34,374 nt of DNA from an uncultured Eubacteriales bacterium. GTDB taxonomy: Bacteria > Bacillota > Clostridia > Christensenellales > Borkfalkiaceae. A program made the position numbers and the translations under genes. Every line of letters starts with the position of its first letter. The first letter of the stretch is position 1. Shown here piece by piece: positions 14,764-22,425 of the stretch. The stretch is from assembly GCA_900543915.1 (NCBI GenBank), contig UQTB01000024.1:1-34374 (forward strand), in the 5' to 3' direction. Below the pieces are notes generated by a model. The model was not told the DNA's origin and did no database searches. It saw nothing but the letters and a program-made list of their open reading frames with translations.

Positions 14764-16218
14764 ATGAAACGGAAAAAAGGCTTTACGATCGTCGAACTGG
14801 TGATCGTCATCGCGGTCATCGCCGTTCTGGCGGCGGTTCTGATCCCCACGTTTTCCAGCCTGATTCAGAAGGCGAATCTGTCCTCCGACCAGGTGGCGGT
14901 GCGCAACATGAACAACGCGTTGGCGATGGACGAGGCGGAAAACGGCAAGCCGGACGATCTGCTGACGGCAATGCTCCGCATGAAGGAGAACGGTTACGAT
15001 TTCGACAGCTATAAGCCGCTCACAGAGGGATACCGCTTTTTCTGGGATCAGCGGGAAAACCGCGTTGTTCTCGTGCGGACGGAAGATATGAATATCGTCT
15101 ATCCGGAAGAAATGAAGGGAGTGATCGACGAATCCGTCGCGGCGAACTACAAATCGCTCTACCGGGATACGGCGGCGGACAGAGAAGCCGTCACCAAGCT
15201 GAATGAAAAGATCGCCGCGGCATCCGACAAAACGCTGGAGATTACAAGCGGCAGCGAACTGAGCGCGCTTGCCGCCGTCGTCAACGGATTCTATGATGAA
15301 GCCAACGGGCTGGAGGGCTATACCGTCGAACTTCCCGCATCGATCAATTTAGAAACTGACATCTGGGTTCCCATCGGCGAGGCTGCCGCTACGCCGTTTT
15401 GCGGGACGATGAAAGGAGCGGAGGGCGGTTCGGTCATCACGGGGCTGAGTTCGGAGGGCTATACCGCCGACATTGCAAATGCGGTCACGCTCGCCTCCGG
15501 GCAGACCGGCGTGGCGTACGGACTGGTCGCATTTGCGGAAAACGCAGTATTTGAAAATATCACGCTGGAAGATATCTCCGTCGACCTGGGCGATTCGGGC
15601 GTCGAGATGGGCGGTCTCGTGGGGACGGCGACGGGTAGCCTGACCGTTAAAAATTGTAAGATCGGAAAGGAGGGCGATGCCTCGCTCATCCGCGGCAGAT
15701 CCAAGGTAGGCGCCTTTGTCGGCGTGCTTGATCGCACGGAGTCCGATTATGCGGTTCTCTTTGAAAATTGCTTCAACTACGCGCGGGTGGAAGCGGTCGA
15801 TACGGGTGACAGCGTAAGATCAGGCGGCTTCGTCGGCGCGGCGAATTTCCCGTATAGTTCCGCGTTTCAAGTGAGCTGTACTTTCAAAAACTGCGAAAAC
15901 TACGGGGATGTCTCCTCTGAAAAGTATGTCGGCGGCTTCATCGGCCACCGTTACGGAGGCGCGGCGCTGATCACCTTTGAAAACTGCAAGAGCGCGGGAA
16001 CGGTGACGGGAACGGAGGGATGTTCCGGCTTTTATATCGGCTGGGTAAGCGAAGAAGGGGCGCACTCCTTTGAAACTTGCACGATGGAGGAAAACACCGC
16101 AGTCAGCGGAACAACGCTGGAACAGGCGTTCGGCACCGTAGTTTCCAAAAGTACGGTACGGTTCGGGACTTCGGTATATCAGAAGACGGCTAGCGGCTGG
16201 GATGCTTCAGTGGCCTGA
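14764..16218 (+). CDS. Prepilin-like N-terminus fused to GLUG-type repeat domain
   Basis: 484 residues. MKRKKG-FTIVELVIVIAVIAVLAAVLIPTF is a class III/type IV prepilin leader: basic, cleavage after G6, F+1, E+5, then the hydrophobic helix. A pilin-like segment follows to about 100 (ALAMDEAENGKPDDLLTAML). From about 260 a repeat region resembles filamentous surface proteins: ENITLEDISVDL, GGLVGTATGSLTVKNC, GGFVGAANF, KNCENYGDVSSEKYVGGFIGH, ENCKSAGTVTG. It needs a prepilin peptidase (PilD-type) and an assembly system that lie outside this window. The paralogue at 1-812 ends about 14 kb upstream. The start at 14764 has AAGGAG; an in-frame ATG at 14680 would give an unusually long leader and lies inside the 5' hairpin region. 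Confidence 0.85.
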   Translation: MKRKKGFTIVELVIVIAVIAVLAAVLIPTFSSLIQKANLSSDQVAVRNMNNALAMDEAENGKPDDLLTAMLRMKENGYDFDSYKPLTEGYRFFWDQRENRVVLVRTEDMNIVYPEEMKGVIDESVAANYKSLYRDTAADREAVTKLNEKIAAASDKTLEITSGSELSALAAVVNGFYDEANGLEGYTVELPASINLETDIWVPIGEAAATPFCGTMKGAEGGSVITGLSSEGYTADIANAVTLASGQTGVAYGLVAFAENAVFENITLEDISVDLGDSGVEMGGLVGTATGSLTVKNCKIGKEGDASLIRGRSKVGAFVGVLDRTESDYAVLFENCFNYARVEAVDTGDSVRSGGFVGAANFPYSSAFQVSCTFKNCENYGDVSSEKYVGGFIGHRYGGAALITFENCKSAGTVTGTEGCSGFYIGWVSEEGAHSFETCTMEENTAVSGTTLEQAFGTVVSKSTVRFGTSVYQKTASGWDASVA

Positions 16219-16287
16219 CCGAAGCGGAAAAGAGGGAGAGCCTCTCTTTCTGACCATGCAGCCCGCCGTAAACATTTTAATCGAGAT

Positions 16288-16319
16288 AAAAAAGGGAAAA
16301 CGCAAGCGTTTTCCCTTTA
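16288..16319. terminator. Bidirectional terminator between the prepilin-like gene and mgtE
   Basis: Thirteen-base arms AAAGGGAAAACGC and GCGTTTTCCCTTT with an AA-centred loop, flanked by A-rich and T-rich runs. It serves both convergent genes. Confidence 0.9.
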
Positions 16320-16390
16320 TTTACGTGTAATTCTGAAAAAATGAAAAGTCTTCAAAACCGCTGTGAAACTTGCGCCCGCAGCGGGCGGAA

Positions 16391-17764
16391 TTACAGCAGC
16401 GCGATCGCGATGCTGCAGTAGATGATCAAAGACAGCGCGTCCACGATGGTCGTGATAAAGGGACTGGCGACGACCGCGGGGTCCAGCCTGCACTTTTTTG
16501 CGAGCAGCGGGAGGGTGCAGCCGATAAGCTTGGCCAGCAGGATGGTGATGAATAAAACGCTTGATACGATGAGGGCGACTTTGACCGTCACGTCGTTGTA
16601 GAGCCTGTCGATGAGCATCAGCTTGGCAAAGCAGACGACGGAAACCGTCAGCCCGAGCAGCAGGGCGGCGCGGAGCTCTTTCCATAAAATGCGGAACACG
16701 TCTTTCAGTTCGACATCTCCCAAAGCCAGCGAACGGATCACCGTGACCGAAGACTGCCCGCCCGCGTTCCCCGCGGTGTCCATCAGCATGGGCACGAAGG
16801 AGTAAAGAACCGCTCCGCTCGCGAGTGCCGCCAGGCTCTCCTCGTAACCGGATAATATCATGCTGGTAAACGTGGCGGAGATCATCAGCAGCAGCAGCCA
16901 GGGGATGCGCGCCTTCCAGATGCTCCACACGGACTGCTTTAAGTACGGCTTTTCGTTCGGCAGCATCGCCGCCATCTTCTGAATGTCCTCGGTCGCCTCT
17001 TCCTGCATGACGTCGATCGCGTCGTCTACGGTGACGATTCCCACAATACACCCCTCTTTGTCCACGACGGGGAGCGCCAGAAAGTCGTAATCGGAGAGCT
17101 CGAGCGCGACGGATTCCTTGTCCTCGAGGGTCTCCACCGAGATCACGCTGCTGTCCATCACCATCTCGATCTTCTCGTCCGGGTCGGCGAGCAGCAGGTC
17201 TTTGACGGTGACAACGCCCAGCAGCTTTTTCCGGTTGTCCGTCACATAGCAGGTGTAGATCGTCTCGCTGTTGACGCCCGTCCGCCTGATTTTGTCGAAG
17301 GATTCCTTCACCGTCATATCCTTGGAAAAGGAGACGAACTCCGGCGTCATAATGCTGCCGGCGGAATCGTCCGGATATTCCAGAAGTTCGTTGATTTGCT
17401 TGCGGTCCTCGGGATCCGCGCTCTTTAAGATGCGCTTGACGAGAGAGGCGGGCATTTCGTCGATGATATCCACCGCGTCGTCCAGGAACATATCTCCGAG
17501 GACGGCTTTCAGCTCCTTATCCGTAAAGGCGTTGATCATGGATTCCTGCGTGTCGGTGTCGAATTCGATGAATACGTCCGAGGCGAGTTCTTTGGGCAGC
17601 AGGCGGAAGAAGAGCAGTTTATCCTTCTCTTCCGTCAGCGTGTCTTCGACGAATTCCGCAATGTCGAAGGGCTCCATGTCCATCACCGTCATGCGGAGGT
17701 CGGCGAATTTTCGCTCTCGGAAAAATCCTTCCAGCATTTCATACAGCGTTTTGGTTTCTTCCAT
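16391..17764 (-). CDS. mgtE: MgtE magnesium transporter
   Basis: 457 residues with the full MgtE layout. An N-terminal superhelical domain (about 1-130: LLFFRLLPKELASDVFIEFD, AVLGDMFLDDAVDIIDEMP) is followed by two CBS domains (about 140-260: GSIMTPEFVSF, VMDSSVISVETLEDKESVALELSDYDFLALPVVDKEGCIVGIVTVDDAIDV). Then come five membrane helices, with the pore motif MLMDTAGNAGGQSSVTVIRSLALGD between helices and FITTIVDALSLIIYCSIA at the end. MgtE is a Mg2+-gated channel; cytoplasmic Mg2+ binding to the N and CBS domains closes it. AGGAGG lies 11 bases before the ATG at 17764. An M-box riboswitch and terminator in the leader switch it off when Mg2+ is plentiful. Confidence 0.97.
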   Translation of the reverse strand: MEETKTLYEMLEGFFRERKFADLRMTVMDMEPFDIAEFVEDTLTEEKDKLLFFRLLPKELASDVFIEFDTDTQESMINAFTDKELKAVLGDMFLDDAVDIIDEMPASLVKRILKSADPEDRKQINELLEYPDDSAGSIMTPEFVSFSKDMTVKESFDKIRRTGVNSETIYTCYVTDNRKKLLGVVTVKDLLLADPDEKIEMVMDSSVISVETLEDKESVALELSDYDFLALPVVDKEGCIVGIVTVDDAIDVMQEEATEDIQKMAAMLPNEKPYLKQSVWSIWKARIPWLLLLMISATFTSMILSGYEESLAALASGAVLYSFVPMLMDTAGNAGGQSSVTVIRSLALGDVELKDVFRILWKELRAALLLGLTVSVVCFAKLMLIDRLYNDVTVKVALIVSSVLFITILLAKLIGCTLPLLAKKCRLDPAVVASPFITTIVDALSLIIYCSIAIALL

Positions 17765-17815
17765 TTTGATCGACCTCCTTTTTAAAGTATGAACGATTCT
17801 TTTCTTCGGTGCAAA

Positions 17816-17841
17816 TAAAAAGCCCGCCGAAAGCCGGCGGG
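17816..17841 (-). terminator. Expression-platform terminator of the mgtE M-box
   Basis: On the minus strand, CCCGCCG, a 5-base loop, CGGCGGG, then C and a run of T (17821-17816). It lies directly after the aptamer and about 50 bases before mgtE, the normal arrangement for an M-box OFF switch. Confidence 0.88.
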
Positions 17842-17869
17842 AAAAGACGCGAAAATTATGCTTGTCGAA

Positions 17870-18030
17870 AACAGCAACCATGCGAGCTTTAGCATCACAG
17901 GGCAGTGAAGCTGCGTTAAACGATGCCTTGGGTTCGACATCGCCTGCTGGCCCTCGCGTGGTGTCTCCACCATTTTGCGGCAGCAGCCCGTATCCCTGTG
18001 GTAGCCTTACCTACCGGACGGATTCAGTTC
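17870..18030 (-). ncRNA. M-box (ykoK) magnesium-sensing riboswitch
   Basis: On the minus strand the leader contains the conserved M-box blocks in order: GGTAGGTAAGGCTACC (18015-18000), GGGATACGGGCTGCTGCC (near 17998-17980), GGTGGAGACACC, AACCCAAGG and GATGCTAAAGCTC (17895-17883). These match the Rfam M-box consensus as I know it (GGUAGGUGAGGCUCC...GAUACGCUGCUGCC...UGCUAAAGCUC). Mg2+ binding compacts the RNA and favours the downstream terminator. Exact ends are estimated to within about 10 bases. Confidence 0.93.
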
Positions 18031-18036
18031 ATCGTT

Positions 18037-18066
18037 ACTATACACCGAAAAAAGTTCTTCTGTCAA
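18037..18066 (-). promoter_or_regulatory. Sigma-A promoter of mgtE
   Basis: On the minus strand, TTGACA (18066-18061), 18 bases and TATAGT (18042-18037). The start site near 18030 begins the M-box. Confidence 0.85.
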
Positions 18067-18091
18067 CTGTTTTACGCACTATTTTTTTCTT

Positions 18092-18553
18092 TCAGGCAGG
18101 TTTTTCGGTGTCGCCGTCCGTGCGGTCGTTGATCACGGCGGAGGGGTTCTCCGCTTTGACGGCGGCGCAGAATGCCTCGTACTGTTTCGGATCGATCACG
18201 ACGCAGACGTATTTTTTGTCCGTGAAATAGACCACCAGTTTATCCGACTTTTTAAAGTGCGTGACCTGTAAAATGCTATCCGCCTTTACTTCCGTGCGGA
18301 AAAAACAGAAGCGCGAGACGAATTTCCCGTTTCCCACTTCGTAGCGGGAGAAAAAGAGCACGCCGATCCCCAGCAGAAAGAGCACGGCGGAGACAACGCA
18401 CACGAAAATGCAGGAAATCAGCCGGCTGATCTCCAGGCCGTTGAGGGACAGGGCGTTGATGAGATTCCAGGCGAAGCCCCCCGCCGTCAGCGCCAGCAGA
18501 AGGAGCACGCAGAGCAGCATGGGAAGGGTAAAGCGATAGCGAAATTTTTTCAT
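18092..18553 (-). CDS. Small membrane protein with PH-like (YdbT/bPH-type) domain
   Basis: 153 residues. Two membrane helices (about 11-34 LPMLLCVLLLLALTAGGFAW and 44-69 LISCIFVCVVSAVLFLLGIGVLF) are followed by a cytoplasmic beta-rich domain beginning FSRYEVGNGKFVSRFCFFRTEVKADSI, with VTHFKKSDKLVVYFTDKKYVCVVIDPKQYEAFCAAV. This layout is that of small bacterial PH-domain membrane proteins of unknown role. AGGTGAT lies upstream of the ATG. Its start is divergent from the aconitase-family gene; mgtE and its M-box lie downstream on the same strand. The mgtE promoter overlaps the region just after its stop. No terminator is visible, so read-through into the M-box is possible. Confidence 0.75.
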   Translation of the reverse strand: MKKFRYRFTLPMLLCVLLLLALTAGGFAWNLINALSLNGLEISRLISCIFVCVVSAVLFLLGIGVLFFSRYEVGNGKFVSRFCFFRTEVKADSILQVTHFKKSDKLVVYFTDKKYVCVVIDPKQYEAFCAAVKAENPSAVINDRTDGDTEKPA

Positions 18554-18633
18554 ATCAAATCACCTCGGTTCCAGTTTACCACATCTGCGGGCCGATTTAC
18601 AATCGGAATTTTGTCTTTTTATGCGAAAATTGT

Positions 18634-18662
18634 TTGTTTTTTAAAAGGTTTTCATATATAAT
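18634..18662 (+). promoter_or_regulatory. Sigma-A promoter of the aconitase-family gene
   Basis: TTGTTT at 18634-18639, 17 bases, TATAAT at 18657-18662, then a 29-base leader with GGGAGG. Confidence 0.8.
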
Positions 18663-18691
18663 AACAAAAACGGAAAACGGGAGGCCGGAAT

Positions 18692-20854
18692 ATGAAGAAA
18701 ATAACCGGATCGGTCGTCTGGACGGGGCGCACGCTCGCGCGCGGCAAGGGCGACAAGGCGGGTACGATATCCCGCCGCATTCTGCAGGCGCACAACCGCT
18801 CGCGGGATCCCCGGAAGCTGGAGATCGCCTTTGACGAGCTCGTTTCGCACGACATCACTTACGTCGGAATCATTCAGACCGCAAAGGCGAGCGGGCTGGA
18901 AAAGTTCCCCCTGCCCTATACGCTCACCAACTGCCACAATTCGCTCTGCGCGGTGGGCGGCACCATCAACGAAGACGATCACGTCTTCGGGCTTTCCGCC
19001 GTGAAAAAATACGGGGGAATCTACGTGCCCGCGCACGTGGCGGTCATTCATCAATACATGCGCGAGGCGCGCGCATTCTCGGGCGGAATGATTCTGGGTT
19101 CGGATTCGCACACCCGCTACGGCGCGCTCGGCGCGCTGGCGGTCGGAGAGGGCGGCCCCGAACTCGTCAAACAGCTCTTGGGCAGAACGTACGACGTTAA
19201 CTGTCCGGAGATCATCGCGGTGGAACTGCGGGGAAAACTCCGCCCGGGCGTCGGCCCGCACGACGTCGCGCTGGCGCTCGTGAAAGAAGTTTTCCCGGAT
19301 GGCTTCGTGAAGAATAAAATACTCGAATTCGTGGGGACGGGGATCGGAAATCTGTCCGTGGACGAGCGGAACGGGATCGACGTGATGACCACGGAGACCG
19401 CGTGTCTGTCATCTGTCTGGACGACGGACGAGAAGGTGCGCGCATATTACGCGGATCACGGCAGGGAGGAGGCTTACCGCCCGCTGGAGCCCGCCGTCGG
19501 CGCGGAATACGACGGGGGAATCGTGATCGATCTGTCCCGCGTCGAGCCCATGATCGCGCTGCCCTTCCACCCCTCTAACGCCTACACGATCAGAGATTTT
19601 CTCTCCCGCCCCTACGAACTGCTGAAAAAAGCGGAGGACGAGGGGAAAAAACTGCTTGCGGACGGCAATTTCTGTCTGACGGACAAGATCCGCGGCGGAA
19701 AGGTTTACGCCGATCAGGGCGTCATCGCGGGCTGTGCGGGCGGACTGTATGAAAACATCGCCGCCGCGAGCGAGATTTTAGGGGAAAAGGCGGTCGGCTC
19801 CGAAGCGTTTACGCTGGACGTCTATCCCGCTTCCCAGCCCGTCTACAAAGGACTGGCGGACGCGGGCTATATCGGCAGGCTGACGGAGCAGGGCGCGGTC
19901 GTGAAAACGGCGTTCTGCGGCCCCTGTTTCGGCGCCGGGGACGTGCCGGCGCACAACGGGCTGTCCCTCCGCCATACCACGCGCAATTTTGAAAACAGGG
20001 AAGGGAGCAGGCCGGCGGACGGGCAGCTCGCCGCCGTCGCGCTGATGGACGCGCGCAGCATCGCCGCGACCGCCCTAAACGGCGGCGCCATCACCCCGGC
20101 TACCGAAGTTTTCTGCCGGAAACCCCGGAAAAAATACCGTTACGACGGAAAAATCTATGCGGCACGCGTCTATCGGGGAAATGCGGATTCCGCAAAATCC
20201 CTCATTTACGGCCCCAATATTGCGGACTGGCCCCAGATTCCCCCTTTAAAGGAGAATCTCCTTCTGAATATCGCGAGCGTTCTGACCGATCCCGTCACCA
20301 CGACGGACGAGCTCATTCCCTCCGGCGAGACTTCTTCTTACCGGAGCAATCCCCATAAACTGGCGGAATTCGCGCTCTCGCGCAAGGACCCCGGCTATGT
20401 GGCGCGGGCGAAAGCCGTGCGGGACGGCGCGTTTCCCGCGGAGGGCGGCTACGACGCGGCCGTCACGACGTATGCGAGCGCTGTGTGCGCGGTGAAGCCG
20501 GGCGACGGCTCCGCGCGCGAACAGGCGGCTTCCTGCCAGCGCGTGCTGGGCGGCGGCGCCAACATCGCGGCGGACTACGCCACCAAGCGGTACCGCAGCA
20601 ACCTCATCAACTGGGGAATGTTTCCCTTCCGTTCAAAAGAAGCGTTTGCAGTCGGCGAGCTCGTCTATATCCCGGATGCGCGCGCGCTGCTGCTCTCCGG
20701 CGCCTGTGAATTTCCCGCGGAAACGCCGTCCGGCAGGCGCTTCGTCCTGACGATCGACCCGCTGACGGAGACCGAGCGCCGCATCATTGCGGACGGATGC
20801 CTGATCAATTACTACAAAAACGAGGGCAAAAAAAAGACGGGCAGTCCCGTCTGA
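18692..20854 (+). CDS. Aconitase-superfamily hydratase (YbhJ-like)
   Basis: 720 residues. Domains 1-3 include MILGSDSHTRYGALGALAVGEGGPE, the conserved GSDSHT block. The cluster cysteines are in VIAGCAGGLYENI (first Cys, aligned to SCTNS of aconitase) and AFCGPCFGAGD (second and third, the CGPC motif), so a [4Fe-4S] cluster should form. The C-terminal swivel domain has GDGSAREQAASCQRVLGGGANIAADYATKRYRSNLINWGMFPF, matching the GSSREH and NL-x-x-x-G blocks. Overall it most resembles E. coli YbhJ, whose substrate is unknown. It is unlikely to be citrate aconitase or isopropylmalate isomerase: no leuC/leuD, citrate synthase or icd gene is nearby. Monocistronic; the 3' end carries the terminator of the opposite gene. 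Confidence 0.85.
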   Translation: MKKITGSVVWTGRTLARGKGDKAGTISRRILQAHNRSRDPRKLEIAFDELVSHDITYVGIIQTAKASGLEKFPLPYTLTNCHNSLCAVGGTINEDDHVFGLSAVKKYGGIYVPAHVAVIHQYMREARAFSGGMILGSDSHTRYGALGALAVGEGGPELVKQLLGRTYDVNCPEIIAVELRGKLRPGVGPHDVALALVKEVFPDGFVKNKILEFVGTGIGNLSVDERNGIDVMTTETACLSSVWTTDEKVRAYYADHGREEAYRPLEPAVGAEYDGGIVIDLSRVEPMIALPFHPSNAYTIRDFLSRPYELLKKAEDEGKKLLADGNFCLTDKIRGGKVYADQGVIAGCAGGLYENIAAASEILGEKAVGSEAFTLDVYPASQPVYKGLADAGYIGRLTEQGAVVKTAFCGPCFGAGDVPAHNGLSLRHTTRNFENREGSRPADGQLAAVALMDARSIAATALNGGAITPATEVFCRKPRKKYRYDGKIYAARVYRGNADSAKSLIYGPNIADWPQIPPLKENLLLNIASVLTDPVTTTDELIPSGETSSYRSNPHKLAEFALSRKDPGYVARAKAVRDGAFPAEGGYDAAVTTYASAVCAVKPGDGSAREQAASCQRVLGGGANIAADYATKRYRSNLINWGMFPFRSKEAFAVGELVYIPDARALLLSGACEFPAETPSGRRFVLTIDPLTETERRIIADGCLINYYKNEGKKKTGSPV
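20828..20852 (-). terminator. Terminator of the minus-strand phospholipase gene, nested in the neighbour's coding region
   Basis: On the minus strand, AGACGGG, loop ACTG, CCCGTCT, then a run of eight T (20835-20828). It lies entirely within the last codons (lysine-rich KKKTGSPV) of the plus-strand aconitase-family gene. Confidence 0.88.
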
Positions 20855-20860
20855 GCCGAA

Positions 20861-21685
20861 TCAGTTTTCTTTTCCCTTGTTGAAGGATTCCGAAAAGAGC
20901 TTTTCGGGGAGCGGTTCGCCCTTGTCTTTGGCGGCGGTAAAAAGCCGTATCAGCTTCAGGCTCTTGACGACGCTCTCCTCCTCCAAATCGTATACGGTGC
21001 TCTCTCCTTCGTCTCTCTGGCAGTTGGAGAAGCGTATCTCCGGCGTGCGGCGGAGCATGAGATCGGAGAGCGTGTGCGGGGCGAAAAAGACCGCCTCCGC
21101 GCCCCTGACGAGGGGCCGCAGCATGCCCGATCTGTCCTGCAGCAGCTTCTGATACCGGAAGTAAGCCCGGTATGCGCGGGCGAATTTTTTGTAATCGACG
21201 GATATGCCGTACACGGAGCGGATCGCGGGGGAGAGCGCCGTATAGAGCGTTTTCAGCCCGTCTCCGCCCGGCTTGGTCGGATAGCTGTGGCGGCGCGGAT
21301 CGGCATTTGCCGCGGCGAGCAGAAAATAGTCGATGTCCCGCTCGATCAGCGCGTGCAGGTTGTGTTTGGGGTATTCTTCGCCATGTTCGCGGACATAACG
21401 GTAAACGTACGGGTGGAACACGGTGTCCGCCGCATAATGCGTGAGATAGCCCAGCGCGAAGGAATCGCAGTCCGCCCGGAGGAGCGCTGCGAAAAATTCG
21501 TATATTTTTTCGCGGTGCAGGACAACGCCCAGCCGCTTGTTTTTGTCGCGGTATAAAAAGAGGGGATCGCCTCCCTGGGCGCCGAGGTAAAAGAGCGCGC
21601 GGTCGGAAATGCGCGCCGCCTGTTTTTCGGGGAGGCGGTCGAGCACCTTCTCGCAGACCGTCTCGTGGGTAAAGAATGCGGGCAT
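20861..21685 (-). CDS. Zinc-dependent phospholipase C family protein (PF00882-like)
   Basis: 274 residues. The N-terminus PAFFTHETVCEKVLDRLP and the blocks FYLGAQGGDPLFLYRDKN, FALGYLTHYAADTVFHPYVYRYV and HNLHALIERDIDYFLL are those of the zinc-dependent phospholipase C/alpha-toxin-like fold. Conserved His and Asp (H7, D60, H104, H105-type positions, H-A-A-D) are candidate zinc ligands. No signal peptide is present, so unlike secreted toxins this member is cytoplasmic; its substrate is unknown. The ATG at 21685 is only 6 bases after the -10 box of its promoter (21697-21692), which predicts a leaderless mRNA. Its stop is 6 bases from the convergent stop of the aconitase-family gene. Confidence 0.83.
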   Translation of the reverse strand: MPAFFTHETVCEKVLDRLPEKQAARISDRALFYLGAQGGDPLFLYRDKNKRLGVVLHREKIYEFFAALLRADCDSFALGYLTHYAADTVFHPYVYRYVREHGEEYPKHNLHALIERDIDYFLLAAANADPRRHSYPTKPGGDGLKTLYTALSPAIRSVYGISVDYKKFARAYRAYFRYQKLLQDRSGMLRPLVRGAEAVFFAPHTLSDLMLRRTPEIRFSNCQRDEGESTVYDLEEESVVKSLKLIRLFTAAKDKGEPLPEKLFSESFNKGKEN

Positions 21686-21691
21686 GCTCTT

Positions 21692-21720
21692 ATTATATGC
21701 GGTTTCCGGCAAAAAAGCAA
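21692..21720 (-). promoter_or_regulatory. Sigma-A promoter directly abutting the start codon (predicted leaderless transcript)
   Basis: On the minus strand, TTGCTT (21720-21715), 17 bases, TATAAT (21697-21692), then AAGAGC and ATG. The ATG's A is the seventh base after the -10 box, the usual transcription start position. The same -35 (TTGCTT) and spacing occur at ruvX (31591). Confidence 0.85.
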
Positions 21721-21808
21721 GAATTTGCGAAAAAGGAGCCGTTCGGGCGCACTTTTTCCCTCCGGACGGAATTTTTTGCGAAAATTTAAGGAAAAGATTG
21801 AAAAAAAC

Positions 21809-21837
21809 TTGACAAATGCTTTCATCCGTGCTAAAAT
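21809..21837 (+). promoter_or_regulatory. Promoter of the rpmG-secE-nusG transcript
   Basis: TTGACA at 21809-21814, 17 bases, TAAAAT at 21832-21837 with TGC immediately before (extended -10). The start site should be near 21844. Confidence 0.92.
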
Positions 21838-21842
21838 TAGGC

Positions 21843-21875
21843 AACACTCCGAAAAGTCTGGGGTGTTAATTTTTT
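21843..21875 (+). promoter_or_regulatory. Extreme 5' hairpin with U-tract in the rpmG leader (attenuator-like)
   Basis: AACACTCC (21843-21850) pairs with GGGGTGTT (21860-21867, one wobble) around a 9-base loop, followed by AA and six T. It begins at the predicted transcription start. It might attenuate transcription or stabilise the 5' end; function not known. Confidence 0.6.
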
Positions 21876-21897
21876 GGAATTCGGAAGGTAATTACAA

Positions 21898-22062
21898 ATG
21901 GCCGCGAAAGGAACGAGAAACAAGATTACGTTGGCGTGCACGGAATGCAAACAGAGGAATTACGATACGTATAAGAATAAGAAAAACGATCCGGATCGGA
22001 TCGAGATTTCCAAGTATTGCCCCTTCTGCAAAAAGCACACCGCGCACAAAGAGACGAAATAA
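21898..22062 (+). CDS. rpmG: Large-subunit ribosomal protein L33 (bL33, zinc-binding form)
   Basis: 54 residues, the normal length. MAAKGTRNKITLACTECKQRNY and KYCPFCKKHTAHKETK hold the two Cys pairs CxxC (TECK is preceded by C14, PFCK follows), so this is the zinc-binding C+ form. It is part of the 50S E-site. The gene order rpmG-secE-nusG is conserved across Bacillota. GGAAGG is the ribosome binding site, about nine bases before the ATG. Confidence 0.97.
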   Translation: MAAKGTRNKITLACTECKQRNYDTYKNKKNDPDRIEISKYCPFCKKHTAHKETK

Positions 22063-22092
22063 GCGTTTTCAGATTATAGAGGGATGGATAAG

Positions 22093-22416
22093 ATGAAAGA
22101 AGACAAGAACGCCGTGGCGGAGACCAAGGAAGCTCCGCAGAAAGAGGCGAAGAAGGACGGCAAAAAGAAGGCTCCCAACAAGAAGCCCAATATTTTCGTT
22201 CGGTTCGGCAGAAAGATGAAAGAGGTCTTTTCCGAGCTGAAGAAAGTCACCTGGCCTACCTTTCCCAAGGTCATCAAGAATACCGGCGTCGTTCTGGCGG
22301 TCGTGCTCGTGTTCCTTTTGGTCATTACCGGCATCGACGCAGGCCTTTTGGCGCTGATGAAGCTGGTTCCCGCGAACGATGCGGCCGCCGCGGTCGCCGT
22401 GCTGCTGGGGTTATAA
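22093..22416 (+). CDS. secE: Preprotein translocase subunit SecE
   Basis: 107 residues from the ATG at 22093 (the ATG at 22084 touches the ribosome binding site GAGGG, so the later one is preferred). A basic, lysine-rich N-terminus (KKDGKKKAPNKKP) precedes the amphipathic helix FGRKMKEVFSELKKVTWPTF, which carries the conserved SecE signature VxWPT, and one membrane helix (VVLAVVLVFLLVITGIDAGLLAL). SecE clamps SecY together in the membrane. The 40-residue lysine-rich N-terminal extension is longer than in Bacillus subtilis SecE (about 59 residues in total). Located between rpmG and nusG, with nusG starting 9 bases after its stop. Confidence 0.95.
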   Translation: MKEDKNAVAETKEAPQKEAKKDGKKKAPNKKPNIFVRFGRKMKEVFSELKKVTWPTFPKVIKNTGVVLAVVLVFLLVITGIDAGLLALMKLVPANDAAAAVAVLLGL

Positions 22417-22425
22417 CGGGTTATC

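Noticed and set aside
17862..18230. Plus-strand open frame across the mgtE leader
   Set aside because: The region is explained by the M-box riboswitch and terminator on the minus strand; no binding site.
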